Shown here piece by piece: positions 26,935-36,577 of a DNA stretch of 64,000 nt. The stretch is from contig JAPOVP010000153.1 of the NCBI GenBank assembly GCA_026708085.1, forward strand, positions 48,421-112,420. The letters are read 5' to 3'. The first letter of the stretch is position 1. The number at the start of each line of letters is the position of its first letter. The translations under genes were made by a program, and so were the position numbers. The notes under the pieces were generated by a model that was not told where the DNA came from, did no database searches, and saw only the letters and a list, made by a program, of their open reading frames with translations. Origin of the DNA: Caldilineaceae bacterium. GTDB lineage: Bacteria; Chloroflexota; Anaerolineae; Caldilineales; Caldilineaceae.

Positions 26935-27345
26935 TGGTGGAGATGGCGGGAATCGAACCCGCGTCCGAAACATCCGCCCTGAAACGTCTACAAGCTTAGT
27001 TGATCTTTATGTGATTCATCGGCGGGCCTCGGATCAACACGAGGCGCTTCTCCGACTAGCCGATTCTCTTAGACAACGCTATCGGCGTACCGCTGCCGCA
27101 GCTCACAGTGTATGTCGGCGACCGCCCAGCCTGCTGGCCCCACCGGGGCGGGCCGTGGCCCTCTTCAGAGGGCCGGTGGCTTACTTAGGCCGCCGCAGCC
27201 GCAGAAGCGGCCGGGGTGAAACCAAAGTTGAAAGCCATGCCTGTGTTCTTGGCATTTGTATGTGTTTGCGCCTTTTTTACGTAGTCGACGCTCTACGGCT
27301 TGCAGTCTCAGGCCTGACAATGCCCCGTCGAAGCCGTTCATCCCC
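26935..27345 (-). ncRNA. ssrA: Transfer-messenger RNA (ssrA)
   Basis: The 5' end GGGGATGAACGGCTTCGACG and the 3' end with the T-arm GGGTTCGATTCCC and CATCTCCACCA are diagnostic, and the two ends pair as a 7-bp acceptor stem (GGGGATG with CATCTCC). CCA is encoded. The length is 411 nt. The tag reading frame most likely ends at TAA 27185-27187 with FGFTPAASAAAAA. The resume codon is unclear: GCG at 27271 or GCC at 27253 give tags of 28 or 22 residues in this frame, whereas a GCA-AAC at 27269 resembles the usual resume site but is in another frame. The RNA rescues stalled ribosomes together with SmpB. Confidence 0.95.
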
Positions 27346-27354
27346 ATCTAACCT

Positions 27355-27383
27355 ATTATACCGAATTCCACTGCTATAGTCAA
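27355..27383 (-). promoter_or_regulatory. Promoter of ssrA
   Basis: TTGACT (27378-27383), 17-base spacer, perfect TATAAT (27355-27360) on the minus strand. The predicted start falls within a few bases of the tmRNA 5' end at 27345. Confidence 0.85.
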
Positions 27384-27401
27384 GATTTCATCTGGTCATA
27401 T

Positions 27402-27920
27402 CTACGTGGATTCCGGCCCGACTGCCGCCGGCAATGCCTTCACAAAATATACCGAGTCATCTTCTAAGCTAGGTTGGATTCCAAAGCCCAACGATATCTT
27501 CAGGTGGTAGTTGGCAACACTTTCATAGTCGCTTCGTGAGCGAACTTGGCAGCAGGCCAAAGACTCCGCCCGTCTCATCGCTTCCTGCTGTAGTGAACGT
27601 CCTATCCCTCTATTGCGCTCCTCCGGTAGCACGCCGAACGCGATGATCTTCGCTTCGTACAGGACTTTGTCTCGAAAGACGATCGGCGGTCGCCCTTCGT
27701 CCTCTCCCAGTCGCTGCACGACAAAACGCAGAAATCCTACGGGCCGGCCCTCTACGAGCGCGGCGAACATGTGACTGGAGCGGAAATGTCCAGCCTGCAC
27801 CTCAATGTAAGGCTGCTGTTCCAATTGCTCGATAACCGGCCAGAGCTGCTTCCACAGCCGACTTTCTTCAGTCACTTCCACAATCGTCTCTTTCATTTCC
27901 CTACTTGCATCCCTACCCAT
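27402..27920 (-). CDS. GNAT-family N-acetyltransferase
   Basis: The 172-residue protein has GNAT motif A as IIAFGVLPEERNRGIGRSLQQEAMRRA (acetyl-CoA pyrophosphate loop) near residues 94-120 and motif B with YHLKISLGFGIQ. The substrate is unknown. It lies 22 bp after the MFS gene on the same strand, so they may form a two-gene operon, as seen with some resistance or efflux pairs. Confidence 0.85.
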   Translation of the reverse strand: MGRDASREMKETIVEVTEESRLWKQLWPVIEQLEQQPYIEVQAGHFRSSHMFAALVEGRPVGFLRFVVQRLGEDEGRPPIVFRDKVLYEAKIIAFGVLPEERNRGIGRSLQQEAMRRAESLACCQVRSRSDYESVANYHLKISLGFGIQPSLEDDSVYFVKALPAAVGPEST

Positions 27921-27942
27921 CGACTCTCCTCATATGAGATTC

Positions 27943-29184
27943 TCAGTCTCTGACTTCCTCGTCTCCTGGCGATCGTTCCCTCCTTGCCAGAACCAGCAGC
28001 CACTGCGCAGGCAACAGCACCGCCGAAGAGACCGTAAACGATACTGGAATGCTTGCCGCTGTCCCGATCCATCCCAGGACCGGCCCGCCCGCCGCCTGCC
28101 CCAGCGAGTTTGCCTGTCCCCAGAGAGAGATGACCGTGGCCCGCTGTGCGCTACGCGTGTTGCGCACGATCCAGGCATTCTCCAGCGGACCAAGCGTGCT
28201 GCGACAAAGGCTAATCGCCCACACCGCCAGCAAAGCCAACCAGAAACTGCGTGTCCAGGCCAAGAGGAGGAGACCGACCGGCAACAACCCATAGAGCAGC
28301 GTCAGCCAGTTGATGGAACGCGCCCGTTCCTCCGTCGCACGCCCGCGCCGCGCCAACTCGTTGGCCGCGATTCCAGTCATCGTCGCGCCTACTCCGATAA
28401 CTCCAAACCAGATCACCGAATCCTCAAGGCCAAAAAAAGTGGGAAAGATGAAGCCTTCCAACAGGTGCGGGGTCATCAGACGGTCGTATCCCTCGCTGTA
28501 CAGCCCGGCCACAAGGCTGAGACCAACGACAATGCGTAGCGCCGGATGCCCGCGCACCGCCCGCAGCCCGGCGCGGGCAGTGGCCGCCATCTCCTTCCAC
28601 GTCTCCCTTTCCTCCGGCGGCGTGGGCCGAAAGCCTCTCTCCGGCATGATGAACGCCATGCATATGGCCAGTGCGATGTACAACACACCGCCGACCAGGA
28701 TCGGCAGCTGCAGCCAGCGGCTTGCCAGCCACACACTGACGCCCGTACCCACCAACCCGGCGACCAACCCTACCTGCGCCGAACGCAAGAAGACCGGTCC
28801 GGCCGCTTCGGCGCCGATCTCGTCGGCCAGCCAAGCCTGCAAAGCGCCGCTAAGGAAAGTATAGCCGGTGCCCCACAACACCTGCGCGCCCAATACCGCC
28901 CAGAACATCGGGATCGACCCTTCCAGCAGAAAGCCGCATCCGACCAACACCAGCCCGATGATCACCGACAGCCGCCGCGAGTAGACGTCGGCAACCGCAC
29001 CCGTCGGCACTTCGAACAGTACGACCGTCACCTCCAGAACGGTACCTACCAGCACCATCTGCAAAGGATTCAAGCCCACCATCTCCACCTGGTAAACCAG
29101 GTTGATGGTGAAGACCAGTGCGTTAAAGAGCGCCCGCCCGCCGCCTATGAAAAGATAGATACTGGTCGGATCCTGTTTGACCAA
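27943..29184 (-). CDS. MFS transporter
   Basis: A 413-residue major facilitator with about twelve hydrophobic helices. The first-half loop reads VPTGAVADVYSRRLSVIIG, the usual motif A (G-x3-D-x2-SRR) between helices 2 and 3. It resembles drug or sugar efflux permeases of the DHA type. It is probably co-transcribed with the downstream acetyltransferase. The substrate is unknown. Confidence 0.85.
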   Translation of the reverse strand: MVKQDPTSIYLFIGGGRALFNALVFTINLVYQVEMVGLNPLQMVLVGTVLEVTVVLFEVPTGAVADVYSRRLSVIIGLVLVGCGFLLEGSIPMFWAVLGAQVLWGTGYTFLSGALQAWLADEIGAEAAGPVFLRSAQVGLVAGLVGTGVSVWLASRWLQLPILVGGVLYIALAICMAFIMPERGFRPTPPEERETWKEMAATARAGLRAVRGHPALRIVVGLSLVAGLYSEGYDRLMTPHLLEGFIFPTFFGLEDSVIWFGVIGVGATMTGIAANELARRGRATEERARSINWLTLLYGLLPVGLLLLAWTRSFWLALLAVWAISLCRSTLGPLENAWIVRNTRSAQRATVISLWGQANSLGQAAGGPVLGWIGTAASIPVSFTVSSAVLLPAQWLLVLARRERSPGDEEVRD

Positions 29185-29301
29185 GGAAATTCAAGTCCGT
29201 GTGCCCGCGGCGCCGTGACCGGGAAGCAAGTAAAGTGCCCGGTCTCCTCGAAGGGCGGCGGTCCGCCGGCGAGTTAGGGTGAAATGAAGGTGTTTGGGCC
29301 T

Positions 29302-29328
29302 AAAAAGGAGCCGCGTGTTCGCACCGCT
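29302..29328 (-). terminator. Probable terminator after the SRP RNA
   Basis: On the minus strand a hairpin with arms at 29322-29328 and 29309-29317 and a CGAA loop is followed by CCTTTTT (29302-29308). It overlaps the end of the SRP RNA outer stem by four bases. Confidence 0.55.
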
Positions 29329-29445
29329 TCGCCAGCTGCCAGGCACCCCCGTGGCGCCCAGGACGAATCGCTTACCGCTGCTGCCTTCCGGCCCTGACGG
29401 GGTTCACGGTGCCCTGCCGCACAGGACCCAGCGACTGACGAAGCG
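29325..29445 (-). ncRNA. ffs: Signal recognition particle RNA (small bacterial type)
   Basis: The conserved apical domain is clear at 29371-29400: GTCAGGGCCGGAAGGCAGCA followed by GCGGTAAG, with the GGAA loop and the asymmetric AGCA/GUCAG sides that bind Ffh. Flanking arms pair: GGCAGGGCACC with GGTGCCTGGC, and outermost CGCTTCG (29439-29445) with CGAAGCG (29325-29331). The ends are estimated from this pairing. It follows tRNA-Ser by 16 bp on the same strand, so both may come from one transcript. Confidence 0.92.
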
Positions 29446-29459
29446 ATGCAAACACGCGA

Positions 29460-29548
<89 letters not shown>

Positions 29549-29608
29549 GAACTGAGAGGGTCGGCCTTCCCTGCAAACTGGCGCCGACTCTCTTCAAAAA
29601 GCCGAATC

Positions 29609-29637
29609 AGTATAGCCAAACGGCATAGGACAGGCAA
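29609..29637 (-). promoter_or_regulatory. Promoter of tRNA-Ser and SRP RNA
   Basis: TTGCCT (29632-29637), 17-base spacer, TATACT (29609-29614) on the minus strand, about 60 bp before the tRNA and downstream of hemB. A GTCGGC/GCCGAC pair lies in the leader. Confidence 0.65.
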
Positions 29638-29724
29638 ATCTGGGGCATTGAGGATGTGACGCCAAACCTCCGCCGCAACACGCAATGCCGCCGAATCCGC
29701 TTCCCCGCGAAACGACAAATGTCA

Positions 29725-30789
29725 CTACTGCCTCCCGGCCAGCCAGCGCGCTGCGTCCTTGGCAAAGTAGGTCAATATCATGTCCGCGCCCGCCCTCTTG
29801 ATACTTGTCAGGCTCTCCAGCGCACACCTCTCCAGGTCGAGCCAGCCATTGGCCGCGGCCGCGTGCAGCATCGCGTACTCCCCGCTCACCTGATAAGCGG
29901 CCGTGGGCAGTTTGAACTCCTCCCGAACCGCCGCCAGCACATCCAGATAGGGAAGCGCAGGCTTGACCATGATCATGTCCGCCCCCTCCGCCACGTCGAG
30001 CGCAACCTCCTTGAGCGCCTCGCGGCGATTGGCCGGGTCCATCTGATACTGGCTGCGGTCGCCAAAGGAGGGAGGGCTTTCCGCCGCCTCGCGGAAAGGC
30101 CCATAGAAGCTGCTGGCGTATTTGGCCGCATAGCTCAGTATCGGCACATGTTCCAGCCCAGCCTCGTCCAGCGCACCACGGATCGACCCCACCATACCGT
30201 CCAGCATCGCCGACGGCGCAATGATGTCTGCACCGGCTTCGGCATGCACAACCGACGCCCGTCCCAACAGCTCCAGCGTCGGGTCGTTGAGCAGATAGCC
30301 CTCCGGGAGCGCGGTGTTGTAGCCGTCCACCATGGGCGAATTGATAATCCCGCAATGGCCGTGGTCCGTGTATTCGCAGAAACACATGTCGGAGATGACG
30401 ATCAGTTCCGGCGCAGCCTCTTTCAGCGCCCGGATCGCCTCGGGCACCACTCCATAGGGACTGAAGTTGTCGCTTCCGCACCAATCCTTTTCCGCCGGTA
30501 TGCCGAAAAGGAGTACTGCCGGAATGCCTAGCTCCAAGACCGACTCGGCCTCCTTGGCCAGTTCGTCCACCGAAAGCTGGAATTGCCCTGGCATCGAAGA
30601 GATTGGCCGGCGCTCCCCCTGTCCGTGGCGCACGAACAGCGGATAGATGAAGTCGGAAGGCGAGAGCGCTGTCTCACGCACCATCCGCCGTAGCGCCGGG
30701 CTGATCCTTATCCGCCGCGGGCGGAGTACCGGTTCCGCAACAGTCGCACGACCGTTGATGGTGGTCTGCACAGCCTGTAAACCGTTCAT
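29725..30789 (-). CDS. hemB: Delta-aminolevulinic acid dehydratase (porphobilinogen synthase)
   Basis: The 354-residue enzyme joins two 5-aminolevulinate molecules into porphobilinogen in heme synthesis. It shows Schiff-base lysines Lys223 ([14 protein letters not shown]) and Lys276 ([10 protein letters not shown]), and the zinc-binding cysteine cluster [14 protein letters not shown] (Cys136, 138, 146), so it is the Zn-dependent kind. It is the last gene of hemC-hemD-methyltransferase-hemB on the minus strand, 65 bp after the methyltransferase. Confidence 0.96.
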   Translation of the reverse strand: MNGLQAVQTTINGRATVAEPVLRPRRIRISPALRRMVRETALSPSDFIYPLFVRHGQGERRPISSMPGQFQLSVDELAKEAESVLELGIPAVLLFGIPAEKDWCGSDNFSPYGVVPEAIRALKEAAPELIVISDMCFCEYTDHGHCGIINSPMVDGYNTALPEGYLLNDPTLELLGRASVVHAEAGADIIAPSAMLDGMVGSIRGALDEAGLEHVPILSYAAKYASSFYGPFREAAESPPSFGDRSQYQMDPANRREALKEVALDVAEGADMIMVKPALPYLDVLAAVREEFKLPTAAYQVSGEYAMLHAAAANGWLDLERCALESLTSIKRAGADMILTYFAKDAARWLAGRQ

Positions 30790-30854
30790 AGTTTTACCGC
30801 CCTGTTCACTTCAAAATGGAATGCAGACGATTTCGCGGCCGCCACTTGCTCCCA

Positions 30855-31625
30855 TCATTTGAGTTGACCCCAATATAGATTCGTCTCGTACGGGAATGCA
30901 AGCAGGCCGTCCTCCTTGTGCCGTTCGAATAGCGCTCGCAGGGCTTGGACGAACCACTCGTGTCGCTGGTCAGACGGCAGCGGCGCATAGGAAGATGAGA
31001 GAGCTCGCCCCCGCAACTGGTCCCAAGTATAGAACTGAAGATTGGGAAAGCGGACTTGCGCCAGCGATGCACCGTTGTCGAGAAATCTGTCTATGTTCTC
31101 AGGCCTCCTGTTTTTCTCCGCTACTTTCTGGTAGTCCTGCTCCAGTGTCTCCAAGATCGACTCGTACTCCTGCGTCACTATGGATTGGGAGGCGGGCCGA
31201 GAATTCCAGACAAGAACAACCCAGCCCGGAGGGCGCAGGATCCGTTTGAACTCCTCCCGCGTACGCGCCTGCTCAAACCAGTGGAATGCCTGACCGGCGG
31301 TCACCAGATCAAACCACGCTTCGGGCAAGCCGCTGTTTTCCGCAGTCCCGTCGACACTGCAATAATTGCAATGGCCGCGCAGGTATCTCTCCCCCGCTTC
31401 GCGCATTGCCATATTCGGCTCCACCCCGGTCACGCCGCAACCAAGTCTGACGAACCGCTCAGCCAGGAATCCCGTTCCGGAGCCAATATCGGCCACCCGC
31501 CAATCGCTGTCGAGTCCGATCTCCCCCTGGAGAAAGGGGATGATTTCCTGGGGATAGCGGGGCCTGTACCTGAGGTAATTCTCCACGCGACCATTGAAAC
31601 GCGTGCTGGATTCAGGTGTTGTCAT
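30855..31625 (-). CDS. Class I SAM-dependent methyltransferase
   Basis: The 256-residue product has motif I VADIGSGTGFLAERFVRLG, motif II GVEPNMAMRE and the later DLVTAGQAFHWFEQ, a pattern of the methyltransferase_11/UbiE-like group. Its ATG overlaps the hemD stop (TGATG). The place between hemD and hemB may hint at a tetrapyrrole or quinone substrate, but the sequence gives no direct proof. Confidence 0.82.
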   Translation of the reverse strand: MTTPESSTRFNGRVENYLRYRPRYPQEIIPFLQGEIGLDSDWRVADIGSGTGFLAERFVRLGCGVTGVEPNMAMREAGERYLRGHCNYCSVDGTAENSGLPEAWFDLVTAGQAFHWFEQARTREEFKRILRPPGWVVLVWNSRPASQSIVTQEYESILETLEQDYQKVAEKNRRPENIDRFLDNGASLAQVRFPNLQFYTWDQLRGRALSSSYAPLPSDQRHEWFVQALRALFERHKEDGLLAFPYETNLYWGQLK

Positions 31626-32422
31626 CAGCGGCGTCTGGCAAAGTAGGACTTCAGGCTTTGCACCAGCCCCTCGACGGTGCGATGCTCGGCCACAATCTGC
31701 ACGGGCAGATCATGCCGCCGCGCCGCCTCAGCCGTCATCGGGCCGATACAGGCAACGGTCACGTCACAGAGCATGCCGGCATCACCGCTTTCGGCCTTGA
31801 GCCGGCTCACAAAATTGTGAACCGTCGACGCGCTCGTGAACAGGACGACATCCACATCCCCCTGCCAGAAATGGCGGGGCAGATCATCCCCGCCATGACC
31901 GACAACCGTGTCGTAGGCAGCCACTGCTCTCACTTCGGCTCCGGCACGCCGCAAAGCCTTTACCAGCACAGGGCGTGCAATCGCCGATTGCGGCAGAAAC
32001 ACCCTGCTCCCCCTGCCAACCTGCAGGCTGGCAGCCAGCGATTCCGCCATATATTCATCCGGCATCAGGTCTACGACAAGGTTTAACTCCTGGGCAATAG
32101 CCGTCGCGGTAGCAGAACCGACGGCGGCCACTCTTGTATTGGAGCGAGCTACTCTTTCAAGCCCAATTCCCAGTTCCCGCAACCGGTCGGCCAATATGTA
32201 TACAGTATTGGTGCTGGTTACAATCAACCAGTCGAACTGTCCACGGGCCAGATCCGTCAACGCTGCATCGAAATCGGTCGAATCGGCGCAAGGCTCGATC
32301 TCGACCGTCGGATAATGCAACACCTGGGCACCCTCTGCTTCCAGCAATTGGGTCAGAATTGGCGCCTGCCGCAAGGCGCGCGTGTTCGCGATTCGAAGGC
32401 CCGTAAGGTTCTGAATGGTCAT
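31625..32422 (-). CDS. hemD: Uroporphyrinogen-III synthase
   Basis: HemD is poorly conserved, but this 265-residue protein has the expected two-domain layout with VTSTNTV and FTSASTVHNF at the two hinges and CIGPMTAEAARR near the C-terminus. It closes hydroxymethylbilane to uroporphyrinogen III. Placement straight after hemC (45 bp) makes the call firm. Confidence 0.9.
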   Translation of the reverse strand: MTIQNLTGLRIANTRALRQAPILTQLLEAEGAQVLHYPTVEIEPCADSTDFDAALTDLARGQFDWLIVTSTNTVYILADRLRELGIGLERVARSNTRVAAVGSATATAIAQELNLVVDLMPDEYMAESLAASLQVGRGSRVFLPQSAIARPVLVKALRRAGAEVRAVAAYDTVVGHGGDDLPRHFWQGDVDVVLFTSASTVHNFVSRLKAESGDAGMLCDVTVACIGPMTAEAARRHDLPVQIVAEHRTVEGLVQSLKSYFARRR

Positions 32423-32467
32423 CAGTGGAAGTTCTTTCGTCTCTGAACGGAAAAGGTTGTATGTCCA

Positions 32468-33499
32468 CTAAGGCTGCCGGTTGTCGTTCGGCATGCCATC
32501 GGTCTTGGCAATCTGTTCAAGTATCTCCTGCGCCCCTTGTCGTAGCACCTGTTGTGCGAGGGCACGGCCAAGCTGGTCTGGCTCGTCGCGCGGGCCGGTC
32601 GTCTGTGCATCGACCTGGCGGCTGCCGTCCGGCGCGCTGACCCGGCCCCAGAGTCGCAGACGTACCACCGGCCTCACATCAGAACCGCCGCGGGCATCCG
32701 CGCCGTTTTCTCGACTCTCTCCCAACGCGCCGACCGAAGCGCGACAGCCGCCGCCGAGTTGGGCCAGAAACGCGCGCTCGGCCGTAACCGCAGCACGTGC
32801 CCAAGTGTCGTCAATGCCCCCGAAAAATGCCAGCCATTCTGTCTCCTGCCGGCACTGCACCGCCAGCGCGCCTTGGCCCGGGGCCGGCAGCATCGTTTCA
32901 AAAGGCAATGTGACCGAAATACGGGCTTCCATCCCGAGCCGTCTCAACCCGGCGACGGCCAGTACCACTGCGTCATAGTCTCCCGCTGGATCGAGCGCCT
33001 TGCGCACTCGAGTGTCCACATTACCGCGAATATCCACGATCTGCAGGTCCGGGCGTCGCGCCAGCAGTTGGGCCGCCCGGCGCCGGCTGCCCGTACCGAC
33101 TACAGCCCCTTCGCGAAGTACGGAGAGTCCGTTTCCAAGATTCTGTCCTTCTTCTCGTGCGCCCCGTACCACGAGCGCATCCGCAACATCATCTCTGGTC
33201 GGAATTGCGCCCAGAACTATCCCGTCAGGATCAATTACTGGCAGATCCTTCAAGCTGTGCACGGCCCCGTCGATTCCGCCTCGCCGCAGCCTCTCCTCCA
33301 ATTCCAAGGTGAACAATCCTTTACCGCCTATGCTTGGCAAAGGTCTGTCCTTGTACGTGTCTCCTCTTGTCTGTATGACGACCGTTTCAACTGACAAGCC
33401 AGGATACAGCCCGCGCAGCAGCGTAGCCACGTGCTCTGTCTGCCAGAGGGCCAGGGCCGATCCACGGCTGCCTAGACGTATATGACGAGGGGTGGACAT
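32468..33499 (-). CDS. hemC: Hydroxymethylbilane synthase (porphobilinogen deaminase)
   Basis: The 343-residue protein has LGSRGSALALWQT at the start, the catalytic Asp85 in HSLKDLP, GTGSRRRAAQL, and the dipyrromethane cofactor Cys252 in LGGGCRASVGA. It polymerises four porphobilinogens. It leads the heme operon, with a sigma70 promoter about 130 bp upstream. The C-terminal domain has an insert of about 20 polar residues. Confidence 0.96.
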   Translation of the reverse strand: MSTPRHIRLGSRGSALALWQTEHVATLLRGLYPGLSVETVVIQTRGDTYKDRPLPSIGGKGLFTLELEERLRRGGIDGAVHSLKDLPVIDPDGIVLGAIPTRDDVADALVVRGAREEGQNLGNGLSVLREGAVVGTGSRRRAAQLLARRPDLQIVDIRGNVDTRVRKALDPAGDYDAVVLAVAGLRRLGMEARISVTLPFETMLPAPGQGALAVQCRQETEWLAFFGGIDDTWARAAVTAERAFLAQLGGGCRASVGALGESRENGADARGGSDVRPVVRLRLWGRVSAPDGSRQVDAQTTGPRDEPDQLGRALAQQVLRQGAQEILEQIAKTDGMPNDNRQP

Positions 33500-33629
33500 T
33501 CCTGATTGGAAACGAGCGGCTTGCCGCCGGCGCCTGCTTAGGTCGCGGTACGGTCAGTCAACTCAGCCCTAAAGTGATGAAAATGACTGGCTGGGTATCT
33601 TCAACTCTCTCAGTCTCAGAGATGTCGTA

Positions 33630-33658
33630 AGCATAACAGTTGCCTATTTGCTGGTCAA
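33630..33658 (-). promoter_or_regulatory. Promoter of the hem operon
   Basis: TTGACC (33653-33658), 17-base spacer, TATGCT (33630-33635) on the minus strand; leader about 125 nt to the hemC ATG. Confidence 0.7.
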
Positions 33659-33770
33659 ATGTAACCGCTATGAGGCCCGAACCCTGTTCCGCCCAGTCCG
33701 GTCTTTTCTCAGAGTAGGGGCCGCAGTCGACTCTCGCTCCTCACTCCTTTTTGCTCACCCCTCGATTCTG

Positions 33771-33830
33771 GGGCGGTCGGCCGCAAGCGGCCTCCCTTGT
33801 GCAGGGGGATTCCCCCCGCAAAGCCCCCTT
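33771..33830. repeat. Double-hairpin dispersed repeat, copy A
   Basis: Begins GGGCGGTCGG, then a perfect hairpin GGCCGC-AA-GCGGCC (33779-33792), the constant block CTCCCTTGTGC, then a second hairpin GGGGG-ATT-CCCCC (33804-33816) and CGCAAAGCCCCCT. A second copy lies at 57271-57330. Confidence 0.75.
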
Positions 33831-34073
33831 CAACAGGCTCCCCGGGCGCGTCATCTCGTGCAAGCAACGTGGCCGCCCGCCACCAAAGGAAAACCCTTGC
33901 CTGCAACGTGATACCCGATTTACGTGCCGACGGGAGGGCCAATCGCTGGTTCCGCCAGGCACCTAAGGCGCACCCAAGAGACTTCGAGGTTTTTCCCCAA
34001 CTTCCATGAAAACCCAGTCAACTTTGTAGGTCTTGTCCCAGAATCTGACGAGAATTCAAAGCAAGCCTGTCTG

Positions 34074-34102
34074 TTGCCGCATCTGCAACATTAAAGTAAA
34101 AT
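34074..34102 (+). promoter_or_regulatory. Possible promoter of pyrC
   Basis: TTGCCG (34074-34079), 17-base spacer, TAAAAT (34097-34102), about 33 bp before the chosen pyrC ATG. Confidence 0.4.
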
Positions 34103-34135
34103 GTGGCAGTTTGTTCAGAATTCGGCTGGGAACCG

Positions 34136-35338
34136 ATGACGACTTTACGCCTGCCCGGCCTCGTCGATGCGCACGTCCATCTCCGCGAACCGGGCTACAC
34201 ACAGAAAGAAGATCTCCACTCCGGCACATGCGCTGCCCTCGCCGGCGGCATGACGACCGTGTTGGATATGCCCAACACGGTTCCGCCCACCTCCACTCCG
34301 GCCAATTTCCAGGAAAAGGTGCGTCTTGCCGGTGCAAAAGCAGTCTGTGATGTTGGACTGTTTGTCGGCGCCACCGTAGCCGACGTCGATGCCTACCTCC
34401 CCGTTGCCTCCCAGGCCTGCGGTCTCAAAATATACGTCAACGAAACTTTCGGAAGCCTGCGCATTGAAGAACTGGGCCTCCTCCACCACCTCTTCCGCAC
34501 GTGGGCGCAGCGCGCCGACGAACTCGACGGCTGGCGGCAGGCTGCCCCAGACGCCGGGAAAGGGAGCGACAAGGCAGTGCAGGCCTCCTCTCCTACACTT
34601 GGCCCGGTCGCTGTCCATGCAGAAGAGCTGATGGTTCCCGTCTGTCTGACTCTCAGCCATCTCTACGACCTGCCCCTGCACATCGTACACGTCAGCCGCC
34701 GCAGCGAGATTGAGCTCATCCGCGATGCCAAGGAGAAGGGCATCCCGGTCACCTGCGAGGCGACGCCCCATCATCTCTTCCTGACCGCGGAAGACTACGA
34801 GCGCGGCGGCAACCGTTTCGACATGCGGCCCAAACTGGCCGCACCGGACGACGTTGCCGCACTTTGGGAAAATCTGGACATCATTGACATTTTCGCCACC
34901 GACCACGCGCCGCATACTTTCTCAGAAAAAGGCATGCGATCACCAGGAGAAGTTGAAGAAAAGGGAGCACCGGCCGGCGGCGCACAATCCCCGCTTCCCG
35001 GCGTCCCCGGCGTGGAAACGATGCTTCCCCTACTTCTCACAGCTGTCGACGCCGGCCAGCTGGATCTGGACGACCTGCTCCTGCGTTGCCTCGAGAATCC
35101 TCGCCGCATCTATGGCCTCGCAGAGCAGGAGCAGACCTGGGTCGAGGTGGAAATGGACAAGGTATATGAACTGGATGACGCGGGTATGCATACCCGTTGC
35201 GGCTGGACACCTTTTGCCGGGCAGACCGTGAAAGGTCGCGTCGCCAAAGTCGTGTTGAGGGGTGAAACCGTCTTTGATGGCGAGCGGGTCCTGGCTGCGC
35301 CCGGCAGTGGGCGCGTACTTTTCCAAGACGGTGAGTAG
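34136..35338 (+). CDS. pyrC: Dihydroorotase
   Basis: The ATG at 34136 gives a 400-residue enzyme beginning [20 protein letters not shown], the metal-binding HxH (His13, His15). Other amidohydrolase signatures are the carboxylated Lys in [10 protein letters not shown], a metal His in [12 protein letters not shown], and ATDHAPH with the catalytic Asp. It makes dihydroorotate from carbamoyl aspartate in pyrimidine synthesis. The short N-terminus and ATDHAPH resemble the dihydroorotase part of CAD. An upstream GTG in frame overlaps the -10 box and is not favoured. pyrB follows after 145 bp. Confidence 0.92.
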   Translation: MTTLRLPGLVDAHVHLREPGYTQKEDLHSGTCAALAGGMTTVLDMPNTVPPTSTPANFQEKVRLAGAKAVCDVGLFVGATVADVDAYLPVASQACGLKIYVNETFGSLRIEELGLLHHLFRTWAQRADELDGWRQAAPDAGKGSDKAVQASSPTLGPVAVHAEELMVPVCLTLSHLYDLPLHIVHVSRRSEIELIRDAKEKGIPVTCEATPHHLFLTAEDYERGGNRFDMRPKLAAPDDVAALWENLDIIDIFATDHAPHTFSEKGMRSPGEVEEKGAPAGGAQSPLPGVPGVETMLPLLLTAVDAGQLDLDDLLLRCLENPRRIYGLAEQEQTWVEVEMDKVYELDDAGMHTRCGWTPFAGQTVKGRVAKVVLRGETVFDGERVLAAPGSGRVLFQDGE

Positions 35339-35483
35339 TGTCTAAGGACAACAGGCCTGACCCTGAGTCCTCCGTCACAAGTAGCATAAACGGAATGAAC
35401 GACGCCCGCCTCTTTGACTGCGTGTGTCGCTTGGTGCGCACTCTTGGTGTGACCTGCATTAAGAGAGCACAGGAAAGGAGAAT

Positions 35484-36425
35484 ATGACAATCACGATAGA
35501 GAGCTTTGCAGGCGAAGACATTCTCAGCGTCAATCAGTTCGATCGCGCCTCGCTCGATGCCATCTTCGGTATCGCCCACGAAATGCGCGTACTGGTCGAG
35601 CGTTTCGGAGGTGCCGAACTGTTGCAGGGCAAAATTCTGGCCAATCTCTTCTACGAACCGTCCACACGCACCAGTTCCAGCTTCACCGCCGCAATGCAGC
35701 GACTCGGCGGCCAGGTAATCCCCATCAACAACGTTCAATATAGTTCCGTCAGCAAAGGGGAAAGCCTGCCCGACACCATCCGGACCCTTGAGTGCTATGC
35801 CGACGTGATCGTCATTCGCCATCCGGAAGTGGGCGCCGCCGCGACCGCCGCTTACTATGCAGATAAGCCGGTGATCAACGCCGGCGACGGCGTCGGCGAA
35901 CATCCGACCCAGGCTCTGCTCGATCTCTTCACTGTGCAGGAAGAGTTGAAGCAGATCGATGGTCTCACCGTCGTAATGGTGGGCGACCTGCGCTACGGAC
36001 GCACGGTCCACAGCCTGACCAAACTACTGCTGAACTACGACGTATCCTTCATTTTCGTCAGCCCGGATATCTTGCGCCTGCCCGCCGATGTCATGGAAGC
36101 CGTACAGGCTTCCGGCCACTCCTACAGACAGGTAGACGATCTCCACTCAGTCATCGGTGAAGCGGATGTGCTCTACATGACACGTGTACAAAGAGAGCGG
36201 TTTACCGACCTGGCCGAGTACGACAGAGTCAAAGACTTCTATATCGTCGACCAGGACCTGATGGCCAAGGCCCTTAAGAAGATGATTGTCATGCACCCCT
36301 TGCCCCGTGTCGGCGAGATCAGCTATGCCCTCGATGCGGATCCCCGGGCTGCCTACTTTCGCCAGATGCGAAACGGCATGTACATCCGGATGGCGCTACT
36401 GGCCGCACTTCTTGGCAAGGCATAG
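35484..36425 (+). CDS. pyrB: Aspartate carbamoyltransferase catalytic subunit
   Basis: The 313-residue protein has the carbamoyl phosphate-binding [11 protein letters not shown], the SVSKGES loop, [15 protein letters not shown] and [10 protein letters not shown], all hallmarks of PyrB. It joins carbamoyl phosphate and aspartate. AGGAG lies just before the ATG. No pyrI regulatory subunit gene is seen next to it. Confidence 0.96.
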   Translation: MTITIESFAGEDILSVNQFDRASLDAIFGIAHEMRVLVERFGGAELLQGKILANLFYEPSTRTSSSFTAAMQRLGGQVIPINNVQYSSVSKGESLPDTIRTLECYADVIVIRHPEVGAAATAAYYADKPVINAGDGVGEHPTQALLDLFTVQEELKQIDGLTVVMVGDLRYGRTVHSLTKLLLNYDVSFIFVSPDILRLPADVMEAVQASGHSYRQVDDLHSVIGEADVLYMTRVQRERFTDLAEYDRVKDFYIVDQDLMAKALKKMIVMHPLPRVGEISYALDADPRAAYFRQMRNGMYIRMALLAALLGKA

Positions 36426-36542
36426 CCATTACGCCTGACGAAATCTCTTCCGGTATGCCTCCGCCTTCTCCTTGAGTGGCAGGACCATTTCTCTCACTGC
36501 TAACGCCCCGGCATAGTTGCTTTCCAAAAATTCACTATGATT

Positions 36543-36571
36543 TTGACGACACGACTGCTCTCCTCTATAAT
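36543..36571 (+). promoter_or_regulatory. Promoter of fabF
   Basis: TTGACG (36543-36548), 17-base spacer, perfect TATAAT (36566-36571). Expected start near 36578, leaving a leader of about 200 nt. Confidence 0.8.
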
Positions 36572-36577
36572 TTCCTC

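Larger units (their letters stand above)
33500..34135. other. Divergent intergenic region hemC/pyrC
   Basis: Holds the hemC promoter, one copy of a double-hairpin repeat (33771-33830) and a possible pyrC promoter. No protein-coding frame here is convincing; the frames over the repeat are rich in Pro/Arg/Gly, as expected from GC-rich palindromes. Confidence 0.7.

Noticed and set aside
27011..27379. Open reading frames over the tmRNA
   Set aside because: The DNA is plainly ssrA with matching promoter, acceptor stem and terminator.
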